64,000 nt of DNA from Actinomycetes bacterium (GCA_021798985.1 JAJZBI010000016.1:18332-82331), one strand, 5' to 3'. Positions 9,691 through 18,333 are shown, counted from the stretch's first letter. Program-made: numbers and translations. Notes: a model not told the origin generated them from the letters alone.

Positions 9691-9728
9691 GTGTCTGCGC
9701 TGGGCACGACGGTAAGGTCGGGGAACCC

Positions 9729-9920
9729 TCAGCGCTCGCCGGCGCCGCCATCCTTGGCCCGTCGCCCGAAGCGGCTGAACAGCCCCCGGGCGCTCTGCGC
9801 CTCGGCCTTGCACTGGCAGCGCTCGGAGCGCGGGACCCCGGCGAGCACCTGTTCAACGTGGGCGCCGCAGCCCGCCCACGTCTTCTGACCACACCGACGA
9901 CACGTCACCGCTCGACACAT
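9729..9920 (-). CDS. Small cysteine-rich zinc-ribbon-like protein
   Basis: A 63-residue protein that begins MCRAVTCRRCGQKTWAGCGA, with Cys at 2, 7, 10, 18, 35 and 37. The CxxC and CxC pairs suggest a bound zinc ion or reactive thiols. Short proteins with this N-terminus occur widely in actinobacteria and are annotated as hypothetical; the function is unknown. The start codon lies inside an ATAC-N8-GTAT box shared with the divergent CsoR-family gene, so the two may be co-regulated. No good ribosome binding site is visible, so it could be leaderless. Confidence 0.7.
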   Translation of the reverse strand: MCRAVTCRRCGQKTWAGCGAHVEQVLAGVPRSERCQCKAEAQSARGLFSRFGRRAKDGGAGER

Positions 9921-9934
9921 ACGGTGGAGGGTAT
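9919..9934. promoter_or_regulatory. Degenerate CsoR/CstR-type operator, second box
   Basis: ATAC-GGTGGAGG-GTAT has the same 4-8-4 geometry as the core of the perfect box at 10738-10753, and its right half GGGTAT matches. It lies between the divergent zinc-ribbon gene (start 9920) and the CsoR-family gene (start 9996). This is the position expected for autoregulation. The inference rests on matching geometry only. Confidence 0.45.
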
Positions 9935-9995
9935 CATGGTGAGTGCTGGCAACGCTCGCCGGAGGGACCGTGCGACCTGCTGGGGGTAGGCGGAG

Positions 9996-10265
9996 ATGGA
10001 AATTCCCGATGAGGTCATTGATGACGTGCGGCGGCGGCTCCACCGCGTTGCGGGTCAGGTGAAGGCCATCGAGCGGATGCTCGACGACGGCCGCGAGTGT
10101 CGTGACGTCGTCACCCAGGTCTCGGCGGCGACCAAGGCGCTCGAGCAGGTCGGCTTCAAGGTTCTGGCGAGCGGCCTGACGTACTGTGTCGCGAACCCCG
10201 AGGCGGCGGCCGCGGACGGTTACTCCCTCGAGGAAGTCCAGAAGATGTTTATGAAGCTCGCCTGA
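9996..10265 (+). CDS. CsoR/CstR (DUF156) family transcriptional repressor
   Basis: An 89-residue all-helical repressor of the CsoR/RcnR/FrmR/CstR family. It binds DNA as a tetramer and releases it when its Cys site is occupied. The motif RRLHRVAGQVKAIERML is present, as are Cys35 and Cys64. At position 60, where copper sensors (CsoR) and FrmR/RcnR have His, this protein has Gly. The two-Cys, no-His pattern matches CstR-type persulfide/sulfide sensors better than copper or nickel sensors. A box upstream suggests autoregulation. It is convergent with trxA across a strong shared hairpin. Confidence 0.88.
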   Translation: MEIPDEVIDDVRRRLHRVAGQVKAIERMLDDGRECRDVVTQVSAATKALEQVGFKVLASGLTYCVANPEAAAADGYSLEEVQKMFMKLA

Positions 10266-10278
10266 GCTTTGGACCTGG

Positions 10279-10321
10279 TCGGCGCGCCGCCGGGGCGTTC
10301 GGCCCCCCGGCGGCGCGCCGA
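10279..10321. terminator. Strong bidirectional hairpin between the CsoR-family gene and trxA
   Basis: A perfect 17-bp GC-rich stem (10279-10295 with 10305-10321) and a 9-nt loop fill the 59-bp gap between two convergent genes. It most likely ends transcription in both directions. It also touches the end of the trxA gene. Confidence 0.7.
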
Positions 10322-10324
10322 GGA

Positions 10325-10699
10325 TCACGAGGAGGCGGCGGCAGTGCGCTCGGCGAGCTGGCGGCGCACCGAGTCCATGTCGAGCTCCCGCACCTTGCCG
10401 ATGAGCTCCTCGAGTGACGCCGAGGGGAGCGCGCCGGGCTGGGCGTAGAGCAAGACGCCGTCCCGGAACGCCATCAGCGTCGGGATCGACATGATCCCGA
10501 GGCCGCCGGCGAGCTCCTGCTCGGCCTCGGTGTCCACCTTGGCGAAGACGATGTCCTCGTGCTTTTCCGACGCCGCTTCGAACACAGGAGCGAACATCCG
10601 GCACGGGCCGCACCAGCCCGCCCAGAAGTCGACGAGCACGATGCCGCCCGCCTCCACCGTCGATTGAAAATCCGCCTTGCCGATCGCGACCGTTGCCAC
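10325..10699 (-). CDS. trxA: Thioredoxin
   Basis: A 124-residue thioredoxin that reduces protein disulfides, or persulfides in the cytoplasm. The active site W-C-G-P-C is at residues 29-33, preceded by VLVDFWAG. The cis-Pro is in IMSIPTLMAFRDG. It is about 15 residues longer at the C-terminus than E. coli TrxA. The ATG at 10699 lies 36 bp from a perfect CsoR-type palindrome at 10736-10755, which would overlap its promoter. Regulation by the neighbouring CsoR/CstR-like repressor is therefore likely (inference). Confidence 0.92.
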   Translation of the reverse strand: MATVAIGKADFQSTVEAGGIVLVDFWAGWCGPCRMFAPVFEAASEKHEDIVFAKVDTEAEQELAGGLGIMSIPTLMAFRDGVLLYAQPGALPSASLEELIGKVRELDMDSVRRQLAERTAAASS

Positions 10700-10735
10700 G
10701 TGTCCTCCGCTTCACTCATCCGGGTGCTGGTGCCA

Positions 10736-10755
10736 TAATACCCCGAGGGGTATTA
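10736..10755. promoter_or_regulatory. Perfect CsoR/CstR-type operator palindrome
   Basis: TAATACCCCGAGGGGTATTA is a 9-bp perfect inverted repeat with a 2-bp GA centre. AT-rich ends and a C/G-rich core are the known architecture of CsoR-family operators. It lies between divergent trxA (minus) and the OsmC gene (plus), close to the CsoR-family gene. Confidence 0.75.
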
Positions 10756-10999
10756 ATCCGCGCGCGTTGACGGGACGCCGCGGTCGCCGGCGACCGGACC
10801 GGCTGGCTGGTGACGTTCGGCCCTAGCGGGCCGGTCGCGCCAGCTCCCAGGCTGGGCACGTGCGAGAGAACACCACCCCATCCCATGGCGCGCCGCCGCG
10901 GGCTCCTGGCGGCGCCTGGTCCGAGCGCCGAGGTGCCCCCGAGCCTTCCCGCCGATGCCTCGGTCCCCGCTTGGTCGGGGGGCGGTCCGAAGCGAGCGG

Positions 11000-11413
11000 G
11001 TGCTAGCGGTGGAGCGCGTCCTCAACGTTGTCCATCGTGAAGCTGATCGCTTTGCGATCACGGTCCGCGGGCATCTGATCGAGGTCGACCAGCCGGTCCA
11101 AGACGGCGGGGGCGACCTCGCCGCGACACCCACTGAGCTCTTCGTCGCCTCGCTGGCCAGCTGCGTCGCTTACTACGCCCGCCGCTACCTCGCGCGCCAT
11201 GAGCTGCCCGAGGAGGGCCTGGCCGTGCGCGCGGGGTACACGATCGTGCCCCGTCCGGCCCGCGTCGGGGAGATCTCGATCGAGATCGAGCTGCCTGCCG
11301 GTGTGCCCCCCGATCGCCACGCCGCGCTCTTGGCGGTCGCCTCGCACTGCACGGTGCACAACAGCCTGGAGAGCCCACCGACGGTCAAGATCGAGGTCGC
11401 CGTCGAGCCCTGA
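11000..11413 (+). CDS. OsmC family peroxiredoxin-like protein
   Basis: An OsmC/Ohr-fold protein. These are thiol-dependent peroxidases that remove organic hydroperoxides and, in some members, persulfides. The two family cysteines are present in LFVASLASCVAYYARRYL and VASHCTVHNSL. The exact start is uncertain: GTG 11000 and GTG 11009 agree with the family N-terminus, and the open frame reaches back to 10955. It diverges from trxA, with the operator palindrome in between about 250 bp away, so shared control is plausible but not certain. Confidence 0.85.
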   Translation: MLAVERVLNVVHREADRFAITVRGHLIEVDQPVQDGGGDLAATPTELFVASLASCVAYYARRYLARHELPEEGLAVRAGYTIVPRPARVGEISIEIELPAGVPPDRHAALLAVASHCTVHNSLESPPTVKIEVAVEP

Positions 11414-11471
11414 GCAGCGACCGCCCGCTGCTAGGTTGTTCTCACTGTTGAGATCGTTCGAGGAGGACGAG

Positions 11472-11819
11472 ATGGCCGAGCTGCAGGTCGATGGCGACAC
11501 CCTCGTCCTGCGGTTGGCGCGCCTCGAGAAGCTCGAGGCGGTGCACGGTGACCTGCGGGCCCCGCGCGCCGCGGTGCGAGCCATCGCGGTCCTCGAGGAC
11601 GCGCACGCCCCTGCCGACCGCGGGCTCAAGGTCGGTGAGCGCCTCCCGGGCCGGTCAGAGGTCGCCACCGTCCATGCCCAGGGTGAGCGGCTCTTTGCCG
11701 CCGTGCATCACGACACGCCGCGTGGCCTGCGGATCGACTTCCAGGGGACCGACTACGACGCCTGGATTGTCGGCTGCGCCGATCCCGAGGCCGTGAAGGC
11801 CGCGCTCGAGAGCTCCTGA
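11472..11819 (+). CDS. Conserved hypothetical protein
   Basis: A 115-residue protein beginning MAELQVDGDTLVLRLARLEK, resembling an actinobacterial family of unknown function with a PH-like beta pattern. Typical pieces are RAAVRAIAVLEDAHAP and FAAVHHDTPRGLRIDFQG. The start is fixed by a perfect AGGAGG at 11461-11466, 5 nt before ATG 11472. It follows the OsmC gene by 58 bp and may share its transcript. Confidence 0.75.
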   Translation: MAELQVDGDTLVLRLARLEKLEAVHGDLRAPRAAVRAIAVLEDAHAPADRGLKVGERLPGRSEVATVHAQGERLFAAVHHDTPRGLRIDFQGTDYDAWIVGCADPEAVKAALESS

Positions 11820-12320
11820 CGGCCCCGGCGCGCTCGCGGCGGGACGGGCGGCCGCTCGCAGCGAGCCGTCACGACACCCGACGCCAGCGCGGGCACGACG
11901 ACGTCAGGTCGATCCCACCCAGCGCTGGTGTGCCGCCGCCGCGGATCGCCGCCGCGCGGCGGTCGGCGCGTTGCGCCACAGCGCTCGCGGTGGGACCACG
12001 AAGTGATCGCCGGATCACGGGGCTGGAGCGAAGCCGGGCGAGGTGCTGAGGAGGCCGCGCGTGGCGCCGAGCCGGTGATGTCGCCGAGCTCCCTGACCAG
12101 CTCGCGACGAACGCCAGCGTGATGGGGGCCGCTTCCTGCCGCATGGAACGACCCCGCGGGCAAGCCTCGTGACCAACGATGCGGCGCGAGGGGAGTTGCG
12201 CACCGGCGCGCGTCGATTCCTCGCAGGCGGTCATCGGCTTGCGGCTTTCCCGGACCGGTGGTGTTCTGGAGAGGGCGGGGGAGCCGTCCCCGCAACGACC
12301 TCGGACGGAGCGGGAGAACG
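11820..12320. other. 501-bp region without recognised gene
   Basis: Open frames exist on both strands (for example a minus-strand frame spanning 11869-12234), but none has a recognisable motif, a good start or plausible composition. They read as Arg/Ser/Pro-rich noise. It should contain the isocitrate dehydrogenase promoter, which I could not locate with confidence. Confidence 0.4.
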
Positions 12321-14540
12321 GTGACTGACTCGACGATCATCTACACCTATACCGACGAGGCGCCGGCGCTTGCGACCCATTCGCTGCTGCCGATCATCGA
12401 GGCCTTCGCTGCGCGCGCCGGCGTCCGGGTCGAGACGCGCGACATCTCCCTTGCCGGGCGCATCCTCGCGAGCTTCCCCGAGCGCCTCCGCGCAGATCAG
12501 CGGGTCGAGGACGCGCTGGCCGAGCTCGGCGCGCTGACCGAGGCCCCCGCCGCGAACATCATCAAGCTCCCCAACATCTCGGCGTCGATCCCACAACTGC
12601 GCGCCGCCATCGCCGAGCTGCGCGAGCAGGGCTTCGACCTGCCCGACTACCCCGACGATCCGGCGAATGAGGAGGAGGCCGAGGTCCGCGCCCGCTATGA
12701 CCGGGTGAAGGGCAGTGCGGTCAATCCCGTGCTCCGCCAGGGCAACTCGGACCGCCGCGCCGCCGCCTCGGTGAAGAACTACGCCCGCGCCCATCCCCAC
12801 CGCATGGGCGCCTGGACGCCCGACTCGAAGACCAACGTTGCGCACATGGGCGCCGACGACTTCCGTGCGACCGAGCGCTCGGCGGTGGTCGAACGCGACG
12901 GCTCGCTGCGGATCGAGCTCGTCGCCGACGACGGCGCCACGACCGTGCTTCGCTCGTCCGTCCCGGTCCGTGCCGGTGAGATCGTGGACGCCGCGGTGCT
13001 GCGCGTTGGCGCGCTCCGGGACTTCCTCGCCGAGCAGATCGAGCGGGCGAAGGCCGAAGGGGTGCTGTTCTCGGTGCACCTCAAGGCCACGATGATGAAG
13101 GTCTCAGACCCGATCATCTTCGGGCACGCGGTCCGCGCGTTTTTCCCCGAGACCTTCGCTCGCTTCGGCGAGGCGCTGGCAGCTGCCGGGCTGAACCCCA
13201 ACGACGGCCTCGGCGCGATCTTCGCCGGGCTCGAGCGCCTCGAGCAGGGCGTGGCGATCCTCGCCTCCTTCAAGGCCGAGCTCGCCGACGGTCCGAAGCT
13301 CGCGATGGTCGACTCCGACCGGGGCATCACCAACCTGCACGTGCCGAGCGACGTCATCGTCGACGCGTCGATGCCGGCCATGATTCGCAACTCGGGGCAC
13401 ATGTGGGGGCCCGACGGCACCGAGCAGGACACCTTGGCGGTGATCCCCGACAGCAGCTACGCCGACGTCTACCAGGTCGTCATCGATGACTGCCGACGCT
13501 ATGGGGCGTTCGACCCGGCCACCATGGGATCGGTACCCAATGTCGGGCTGATGGCCCAGGCTGCCGAGGAGTACGGCAGCCACGACAAGACCTTCGAGGT
13601 CGCCGCGGCGGGCATTGTGAAGGTCGTGGACGACGCCGGGGCCGCCGTGCTCGAGCAGCCCGTCGCGGCTGGCGACATCTTCCGCATGTGCCAGACCAAG
13701 GACGCGGCGGTCAGGGACTGGGTGCGCCTCGCCGTCGAGCGGGCTCGCCTGACCGGCGATCCGGCGGTGTTCTGGCTCGACGAGACCCGGGCGCACGACG
13801 CCGCCCTGATCACAAAGGTCCGCGCCGCGCTCGCCGAGCTCGACACCGAGGGTCTCGACATCGAGGTGCTCGCCCCCGCTGCCGCGACGGCGCGCTCGCT
13901 CGAGCGGATTCGCCGCGGTGAGAACACGATCTCGGTCACGGGCAACGTCCTTCGCGACTATTTGACCGACCTCTTCCCCATCCTCGAGCTCGGCACGAGC
14001 GCCAAGATGCTCTCGATCGTCCCGCTCCTCGCGGGCGGTGGGCTCTTTGAGACCGGCGCAGGTGGCTCGGCCCCCAAGCACGTCCAGCAGCTCGTGAAGG
14101 AGAACTACCTGCGCTGGGACAGCCTCGGGGAGTTCTTGGCGCTGGCGGCGAGCCTCGAGTTCTTGGCGCATAAGACCGGCAATGAGAAGGCCCGAGTCCT
14201 CGCCGAGGCACTCGACCGGGCGAACGAGCGGTTCCTCGAGCACGATCGCTCCCCGAGCCGCCGCCTCGGCGGCATCGACAACCGGGGGAGCCACTTCTAC
14301 CTTGCGCTCTACTGGTCCGCGGACGTTGCCTCCCAGCAGGAAGACCCGGGCCTCGCCGAGGCGTTCGCCGGCCTCGCGAAGGCACTCGCCGAGCACGAGC
14401 AGACGATCGTCGCCGAGCTGGCGGCGGTGCAGGGCTCGCCGGCCGACCTCGGCGGCTACTACCACCCCGCCCGGGAGCGCGCGGATTCGGTGATGCGCCC
14501 CTCGGCCACCTTCAACGCGGATCTGGCGTCGCTCGGATAG
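12321..14540 (+). CDS. icd: Monomeric NADP-dependent isocitrate dehydrogenase
   Basis: A 739-residue enzyme, the length of the monomeric (IDH-II) type. It oxidises isocitrate to 2-oxoglutarate and CO2 with NADP+ in the TCA cycle. Family segments are clear: [14 protein letters not shown] near the N-terminus, [20 protein letters not shown] (isocitrate-binding Ser/Arg region), KMVSD-like metal-binding context in [16 protein letters not shown], and the C-terminal [12 protein letters not shown] stretch [16 protein letters not shown] 12321 is chosen because GGGAG lies just upstream and the mature sequence starts [14 protein letters not shown]. The frame extends upstream to 12258, but without homology. 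Confidence 0.95.
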   Translation: MTDSTIIYTYTDEAPALATHSLLPIIEAFAARAGVRVETRDISLAGRILASFPERLRADQRVEDALAELGALTEAPAANIIKLPNISASIPQLRAAIAELREQGFDLPDYPDDPANEEEAEVRARYDRVKGSAVNPVLRQGNSDRRAAASVKNYARAHPHRMGAWTPDSKTNVAHMGADDFRATERSAVVERDGSLRIELVADDGATTVLRSSVPVRAGEIVDAAVLRVGALRDFLAEQIERAKAEGVLFSVHLKATMMKVSDPIIFGHAVRAFFPETFARFGEALAAAGLNPNDGLGAIFAGLERLEQGVAILASFKAELADGPKLAMVDSDRGITNLHVPSDVIVDASMPAMIRNSGHMWGPDGTEQDTLAVIPDSSYADVYQVVIDDCRRYGAFDPATMGSVPNVGLMAQAAEEYGSHDKTFEVAAAGIVKVVDDAGAAVLEQPVAAGDIFRMCQTKDAAVRDWVRLAVERARLTGDPAVFWLDETRAHDAALITKVRAALAELDTEGLDIEVLAPAAATARSLERIRRGENTISVTGNVLRDYLTDLFPILELGTSAKMLSIVPLLAGGGLFETGAGGSAPKHVQQLVKENYLRWDSLGEFLALAASLEFLAHKTGNEKARVLAEALDRANERFLEHDRSPSRRLGGIDNRGSHFYLALYWSADVASQQEDPGLAEAFAGLAKALAEHEQTIVAELAAVQGSPADLGGYYHPARERADSVMRPSATFNADLASLG

Positions 14541-14611
14541 GGCCGCGGCCAGCCAGACGCTTCGGTCGCCCGGCGGGCACCACGTCGCGTAGCGCAAAAG
14601 AGGAGCACCAC

Positions 14612-14854
14612 ATGGAGGACGCTGAGCTTTTGCACAAGATCCACGAGCTCGTGGAGGAGGAGCACGCCCTTGAGCGGGCGCACGTCGGCACCGGGCTCTC
14701 TACCCAAGAGCGCGACCGCCTCCATGCGCTCGAGGTGCAGCTCGATCAGTGTTGGGACCTGCTCGCCCAGCGCCGCGCCCGCCGCAAGGCCGGGCTCGAT
14801 CCCGACGCCGCGGCGCCGCGTGGCGCGGAGGTTGTCGAGCACTTCCTGCAGTAG
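14612..14854 (+). CDS. DUF2630 family protein
   Basis: An 80-residue, highly charged helical protein matching DUF2630, a small actinobacterial family of unknown function. Typical pattern: HKIHELVEEEHALE, then LHALEVQLDQCWDLLAQRRA. A GAGG-type ribosome binding site precedes ATG 14612 (AAAGAGGAGCACC). It sits 71 bp after icd in the same direction. Confidence 0.85.
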   Translation: MEDAELLHKIHELVEEEHALERAHVGTGLSTQERDRLHALEVQLDQCWDLLAQRRARRKAGLDPDAAAPRGAEVVEHFLQ

Positions 14855-15419
14855 CGGCGCCATCGCCGCGGTACCGGCTACCGCCGGGCGCGTCGCGCGC
14901 CTGGCCGTCGGCGCGCGGTGCGGCGATCGCTTTGGGCGCGATGGCGAAGGGCCGGGCCGCTCGCGCTGTAGCGGCCCGGCCCCGTCGAGGCAATCGCTCG
15001 ATCGGACCGGCGCGATGCCGACGCAGATACGTACGCCATGACGGCGTAATGGCGGGACATGTGCGCCGCGGCGTCCCTCTTTGGGAGCGATGGTTGCACC
15101 ATGCGGTACGCCGCGTCGCGCTTGATCGGGTGCTCACGCGCCATGACACGGGCGAACGGCCGCAGCACGGATCCGTCAACGCGAGTGGGGCGAAGGTCCT
15201 GAGCTCTGGGGCCCAGCGTCACCTAGGACCATCGACCCGGGGAGTTCGGTCCTCGTCCTGCGTGCTGCGGGAGCGGGTGGAATCGGCTGCGCGCCGTCGC
15301 CGTTCTGTTGGGTATCTTCCCTCGAAGACCCGGAAAAGAGCTCCTCAACTCCACCCGCCTGTTGGTCGATAGCTGATGCACCGGAAGGACCGGTTTTCAA
15401 CGCGAGAAAGGCGGCGGAA
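14855..15419. other. 565-bp region: terminator hairpin and long leader of a micro-ORF
   Basis: No protein gene is supported. The left part carries the perfect hairpin at 14949-14982. The right part (about 15180-15419) precedes the 31-residue peptide and contains several inverted repeats: AGGACC/GGTCCT at 15225-15230 and 15248-15253, and ACCGG/CCGGT at 15380-15384 and 15390-15394, the latter followed by TTTTC. This could be a structured 5' leader. No known riboswitch consensus was matched. Confidence 0.4.
14949..14982. terminator. Perfect 13-bp hairpin downstream of DUF2630 gene
   Basis: GGGCCGGGCCGCT (14949-14961) pairs with AGCGGCCCGGCCC (14970-14982) around an 8-nt loop, 95 nt after the DUF2630 stop. 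It is a likely GC-type terminator without a T-run. Confidence 0.55.
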
Positions 15420-15515
15420 ATGACCAAGTGGAAGTCGACCGCCAAGCTCTTCGTCGCCGCTGGCGGGCTCTCGGCGCTGGTCGCCGTGCTGTCGGCCATC
15501 GGTAAGTGGGGCTAG
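15420..15515 (+). CDS. 31-residue membrane micropeptide
   Basis: ATG 15420 to TAG 15515 encodes a 31-residue peptide: a basic N-terminus (MTKWKSTAK), one hydrophobic helix of about 17 residues (LFVAAGGLSALVAVLSAI) and a short GKWG end. GAAAGGCGG lies upstream of the ATG, and a perfect 15-bp hairpin starts 9 nt after the stop, so it looks like a complete small transcription unit. I do not recognise a family. A small membrane-associated regulator or a toxin-like peptide are both possible, but neither is shown. Confidence 0.5.
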   Translation: MTKWKSTAKLFVAAGGLSALVAVLSAIGKWG

Positions 15516-15523
15516 TAACCACC

Positions 15524-15557
15524 TTCGGCCCCGGGGCGGATACGCCCCGGGGCCGAA
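15524..15557. terminator. Perfect 15-bp hairpin after the micropeptide
   Basis: TTCGGCCCCGGGGCG (15524-15538) pairs exactly with 15543-15557 around a GATA tetraloop. It begins 9 nt after the micropeptide stop and ends 27 nt before the GGDEF-EAL start. It is a probable terminator or attenuator between the two. Confidence 0.65.
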
Positions 15558-15583
15558 CTATCTCGCCCATTCGGTAGCCACCC

Positions 15584-17614
15584 GTGTCCTCCCGTCTCAA
15601 CCTCTACATCACCGCCGTGCTCCTCGCCGGCGGCTTTGCGCTTTTCACCGACGCGCGATCTATCCGCGTCCCCGTGATGACGCCCCACCGGGCGGCCATC
15701 GTTGGGGTACTCGCCGGGGCGCTCGTCATCGGCGAGCTGCTGCCGATCACGCTGCGGCGCGGCGAGAAAGGCCAGCCCTACTCCCTCTCGGGAAGCGCGG
15801 CGATGGCTCTCGTCGTCATGGGACCGCTGTGGCTCGTCGTCCTGGCCCAGGTGAGCGCTGGCCTGATCGATGATCTTCGGAGTCGACGCCCGCCGGCAAA
15901 GATCGGCTTCAACGTCTCGCTGTACGCCATCGGGATCACTGCGTCCCGGGCGGTCTACACGGCATTGACAGGCCAGTCGCTGATCGGCTTCAGCCCGCAT
16001 TTCACCCAATCCTCGATCATTCCCACGTTGATCGCGGCCTTCGCCTATCTCGTCATCAGCGTCGCCATCGTGGCGTTCGTCTCGGCGCTCGCCGACGAGC
16101 GACCGATGTTCAGCTATTTCCCGAGCTACCTGCGTGGCGAGCTGCCCACCACGATGACCCTGCTTGCCGTGAGCCCCATCGTCATCGCGGCGCTGGACTT
16201 CTCCCTCTACACGCTCCCTCTCACGTTGCTGCCAGTACTGGCGGTCAGCCGTGCACTCGCGGCTGCGAACCGCGAGCTCGAGGCGATGCATGACTCCCTG
16301 ACCGGGCTGCCGAGCCGCACCCTGCTCTTGGAGCGCGTCGAGAAGGCGCTGCGCGAGCGCGGCGAGCAGGTCGTCGGCCTGTTGTTCATCGACCTTGACC
16401 ATTTCAAAGAGGTCAACGACGCGATGGGCCACCCCGTGGGCGACGAGCTCCTGCGCCAGATCGGCCAGCGCCTCGCCGGCCTGGTCAGCACCACCGACTT
16501 CGCCGCGCGCCTCGGCGGGGACGAGTTCGCGGTGCTCTGTGAAGAGCTCGACGATCCGGCCGGAGCGATCGATCTGGCGCACCGCATCGCCAGTGAGCTC
16601 GCCGGGCCGGTCACCTTGCGGGGGGTGAGCCTGCACATCGAAGCGAGCATTGGGGTTGCCCTCGTCCCCCAGCACGCGGACAGCGTCGACGTCCTCTTGC
16701 AGCGTGCGGACGTCGCCCTCTACCAGGCCAAGGGCATCGGGCCTGGCTCGGTCGTCGTCTACGACCCGAGCGACGACGACAACTCGATCGAGCGCCTGAC
16801 GCTGATGGAGCAGCTGCGCAGCGGGATGGAGCGCGAGCTCGTCCTCTACTACCAACCGCAGTGCCGCCTCTCAGACGGCGCGATCGTCGGCGTCGAGGCC
16901 CTGGTGCGCTGGCAGCACCCGACGCTCGGCCTGCTCTCCCCGGCGCGCTTCCTCGTCGCCGCCGAGAACACGGGCTTGATGCTTCCGCTCACCCTTCAGG
17001 TGCTGCACCAAGCGCTCGAACAGTGGTGCCGCTGGCACGAGGACGGCCTCAACCTCACGGTCTCGGTCAACGTGTCGGCACGCAACCTGCACGCCGAGTT
17101 CCTCGCCGAGGTCAAGCACCTCCTCCTGCAGTCCGAGATGCCTGCCAACTGCCTGCTGCTCGAGATCACCGAGAGCTCGGCGGTGCGCGACGTCACCTCC
17201 GCGACCGAGGTGATCCACGAGCTGCGCCAGCTCGGCATCGGGATCTCGATCGACGACTTCGGCACTGGCCACTCCTCGCTCGCCCACATCAAGGAGCTGT
17301 CGCCGACCGAGGTGAAGATCGACCAGAGCTTCGTTCGGGCCGCGGCGAACAGCCCCCGGGACGAGGCGCTGCTGCGCGCCGCGGTCGACCTCGGCCGCAG
17401 CCTCGGCATGCAGGTCGTCGCCGAGGGCGTCGAGACGCCAGACGTGCTGCGCATCGTCGCCAACGTCGGCTGTGACCTCGTCCAGGGCTACCTCGTGCTA
17501 CCGCCTGCTCCTGCCGATGAATTGGCGGCGTGGTCGCGTCAGCCCCAGACCTGGTCGCGCATTCTCTATCCGCAGCCGGCGGCAAAGGCCGAACTCCAGG
17601 AGGCGATCCGGTGA
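15584..17614 (+). CDS. Membrane GGDEF-EAL protein (c-di-GMP synthesis/hydrolysis)
   Basis: A 676-residue protein. Residues 1-225 hold about six membrane helices. They are followed by a GGDEF domain (LGGDEF at 310-315) that makes c-di-GMP, and an EAL domain (E438-A-L) that degrades it. The EAL catalytic motifs look intact: NVSARNL, LLEITESS, SIDDFGTGHSSL, KIDQSFV and EGVET. Both domains could be active. The allosteric I-site position reads STTD rather than RxxD, so product inhibition is probably lost. GTG 15584 follows the hairpin at 15524-15557. The last codons overlap the DUF5317 gene by 4 bp. Confidence 0.93.
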   Translation: MSSRLNLYITAVLLAGGFALFTDARSIRVPVMTPHRAAIVGVLAGALVIGELLPITLRRGEKGQPYSLSGSAAMALVVMGPLWLVVLAQVSAGLIDDLRSRRPPAKIGFNVSLYAIGITASRAVYTALTGQSLIGFSPHFTQSSIIPTLIAAFAYLVISVAIVAFVSALADERPMFSYFPSYLRGELPTTMTLLAVSPIVIAALDFSLYTLPLTLLPVLAVSRALAAANRELEAMHDSLTGLPSRTLLLERVEKALRERGEQVVGLLFIDLDHFKEVNDAMGHPVGDELLRQIGQRLAGLVSTTDFAARLGGDEFAVLCEELDDPAGAIDLAHRIASELAGPVTLRGVSLHIEASIGVALVPQHADSVDVLLQRADVALYQAKGIGPGSVVVYDPSDDDNSIERLTLMEQLRSGMERELVLYYQPQCRLSDGAIVGVEALVRWQHPTLGLLSPARFLVAAENTGLMLPLTLQVLHQALEQWCRWHEDGLNLTVSVNVSARNLHAEFLAEVKHLLLQSEMPANCLLLEITESSAVRDVTSATEVIHELRQLGIGISIDDFGTGHSSLAHIKELSPTEVKIDQSFVRAAANSPRDEALLRAAVDLGRSLGMQVVAEGVETPDVLRIVANVGCDLVQGYLVLPPAPADELAAWSRQPQTWSRILYPQPAAKAELQEAIR

Positions 17615-18246
17615 TCATCCTCGAATGCTGTCTCGTGGTCCTTGGCCTCGAGGCGCTCGTCTTGCGCGGACGGCTCGCCCGCCTGGCGAACCTTCGGCTG
17701 CACCGTTTCTGGCTGGTGTGGTTCGCCCTGCTCGACCAGATCGTCGTGATCTCGATCCTGCCCGGTCGCTGGCACGCCGTTCTGGCGATTGCCAACTACG
17801 CCTCCTACGTAGCGGCTGCGGCTTTCGTCATTTTCAACCGAAAGGTGCCCGGTGTCCTGTTCGTCGCCACCGGCGGAGCCCTGAACATGGCCGCCATCCT
17901 CGCCAACCACGGGACGATGCCGGCGAGCGCGACGGCGCTCAAGGCCTCGGGATGGCACGCTGCGGCGGGCCACTTTGTCAACTCGGGTGTGGTGAGCCAC
18001 CCGCGGCTCTCCTTCCTCGGTGACATCTTCGACGTTCCACGCTGGCTGCCCGGCCATGACGTCTTCAGCGTCGGGGACCTCCTCATCGTCCTCGGTATCG
18101 CCGTCTTGATCTTCCGCACCTGCACGGCGCCAATCGCGGCCGGGTCGCCCGCAGACGCCGCGCCGGAGGGTGAGGCTGGGGAGGGTGGGCATGGAGCTGG
18201 CCTCGCGACCGCCACCGCCGGCACTCCGAGCGCCGGGGCCGCCTGA
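17611..18246 (+). CDS. DUF5317 family membrane protein
   Basis: A 211-residue protein with about five hydrophobic helices. It includes the family segments GGALNMAAILANHGTMPAS and LSFLGDIFDVPRWLPGHDVFSVGDLLIVLG, which identify DUF5317 (function unknown). GTG 17611 overlaps the stop of the GGDEF-EAL gene (GTGA) and has AGGAGG at 17599-17604, so the two are translationally coupled. The C-terminal 35 residues are Ala/Gly-rich and probably disordered. Confidence 0.85.
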   Translation: MIILECCLVVLGLEALVLRGRLARLANLRLHRFWLVWFALLDQIVVISILPGRWHAVLAIANYASYVAAAAFVIFNRKVPGVLFVATGGALNMAAILANHGTMPASATALKASGWHAAAGHFVNSGVVSHPRLSFLGDIFDVPRWLPGHDVFSVGDLLIVLGIAVLIFRTCTAPIAAGSPADAAPEGEAGEGGHGAGLATATAGTPSAGAA

Positions 18247-18333
18247 GCCGCCCCACGCGCCGGGGCCTGTTGGCTTCGCGGAAAGGGGATTTCGGCCTCG
18301 CTGCCTGCCTGGCGGGCGGTCGAACATGACGGG

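Noticed and set aside
11820..12320. Minus-strand frames as a degraded gene
   Set aside because: No segment resembles a protein family; nothing comparable to the clear permease fragments at 8916-9690.
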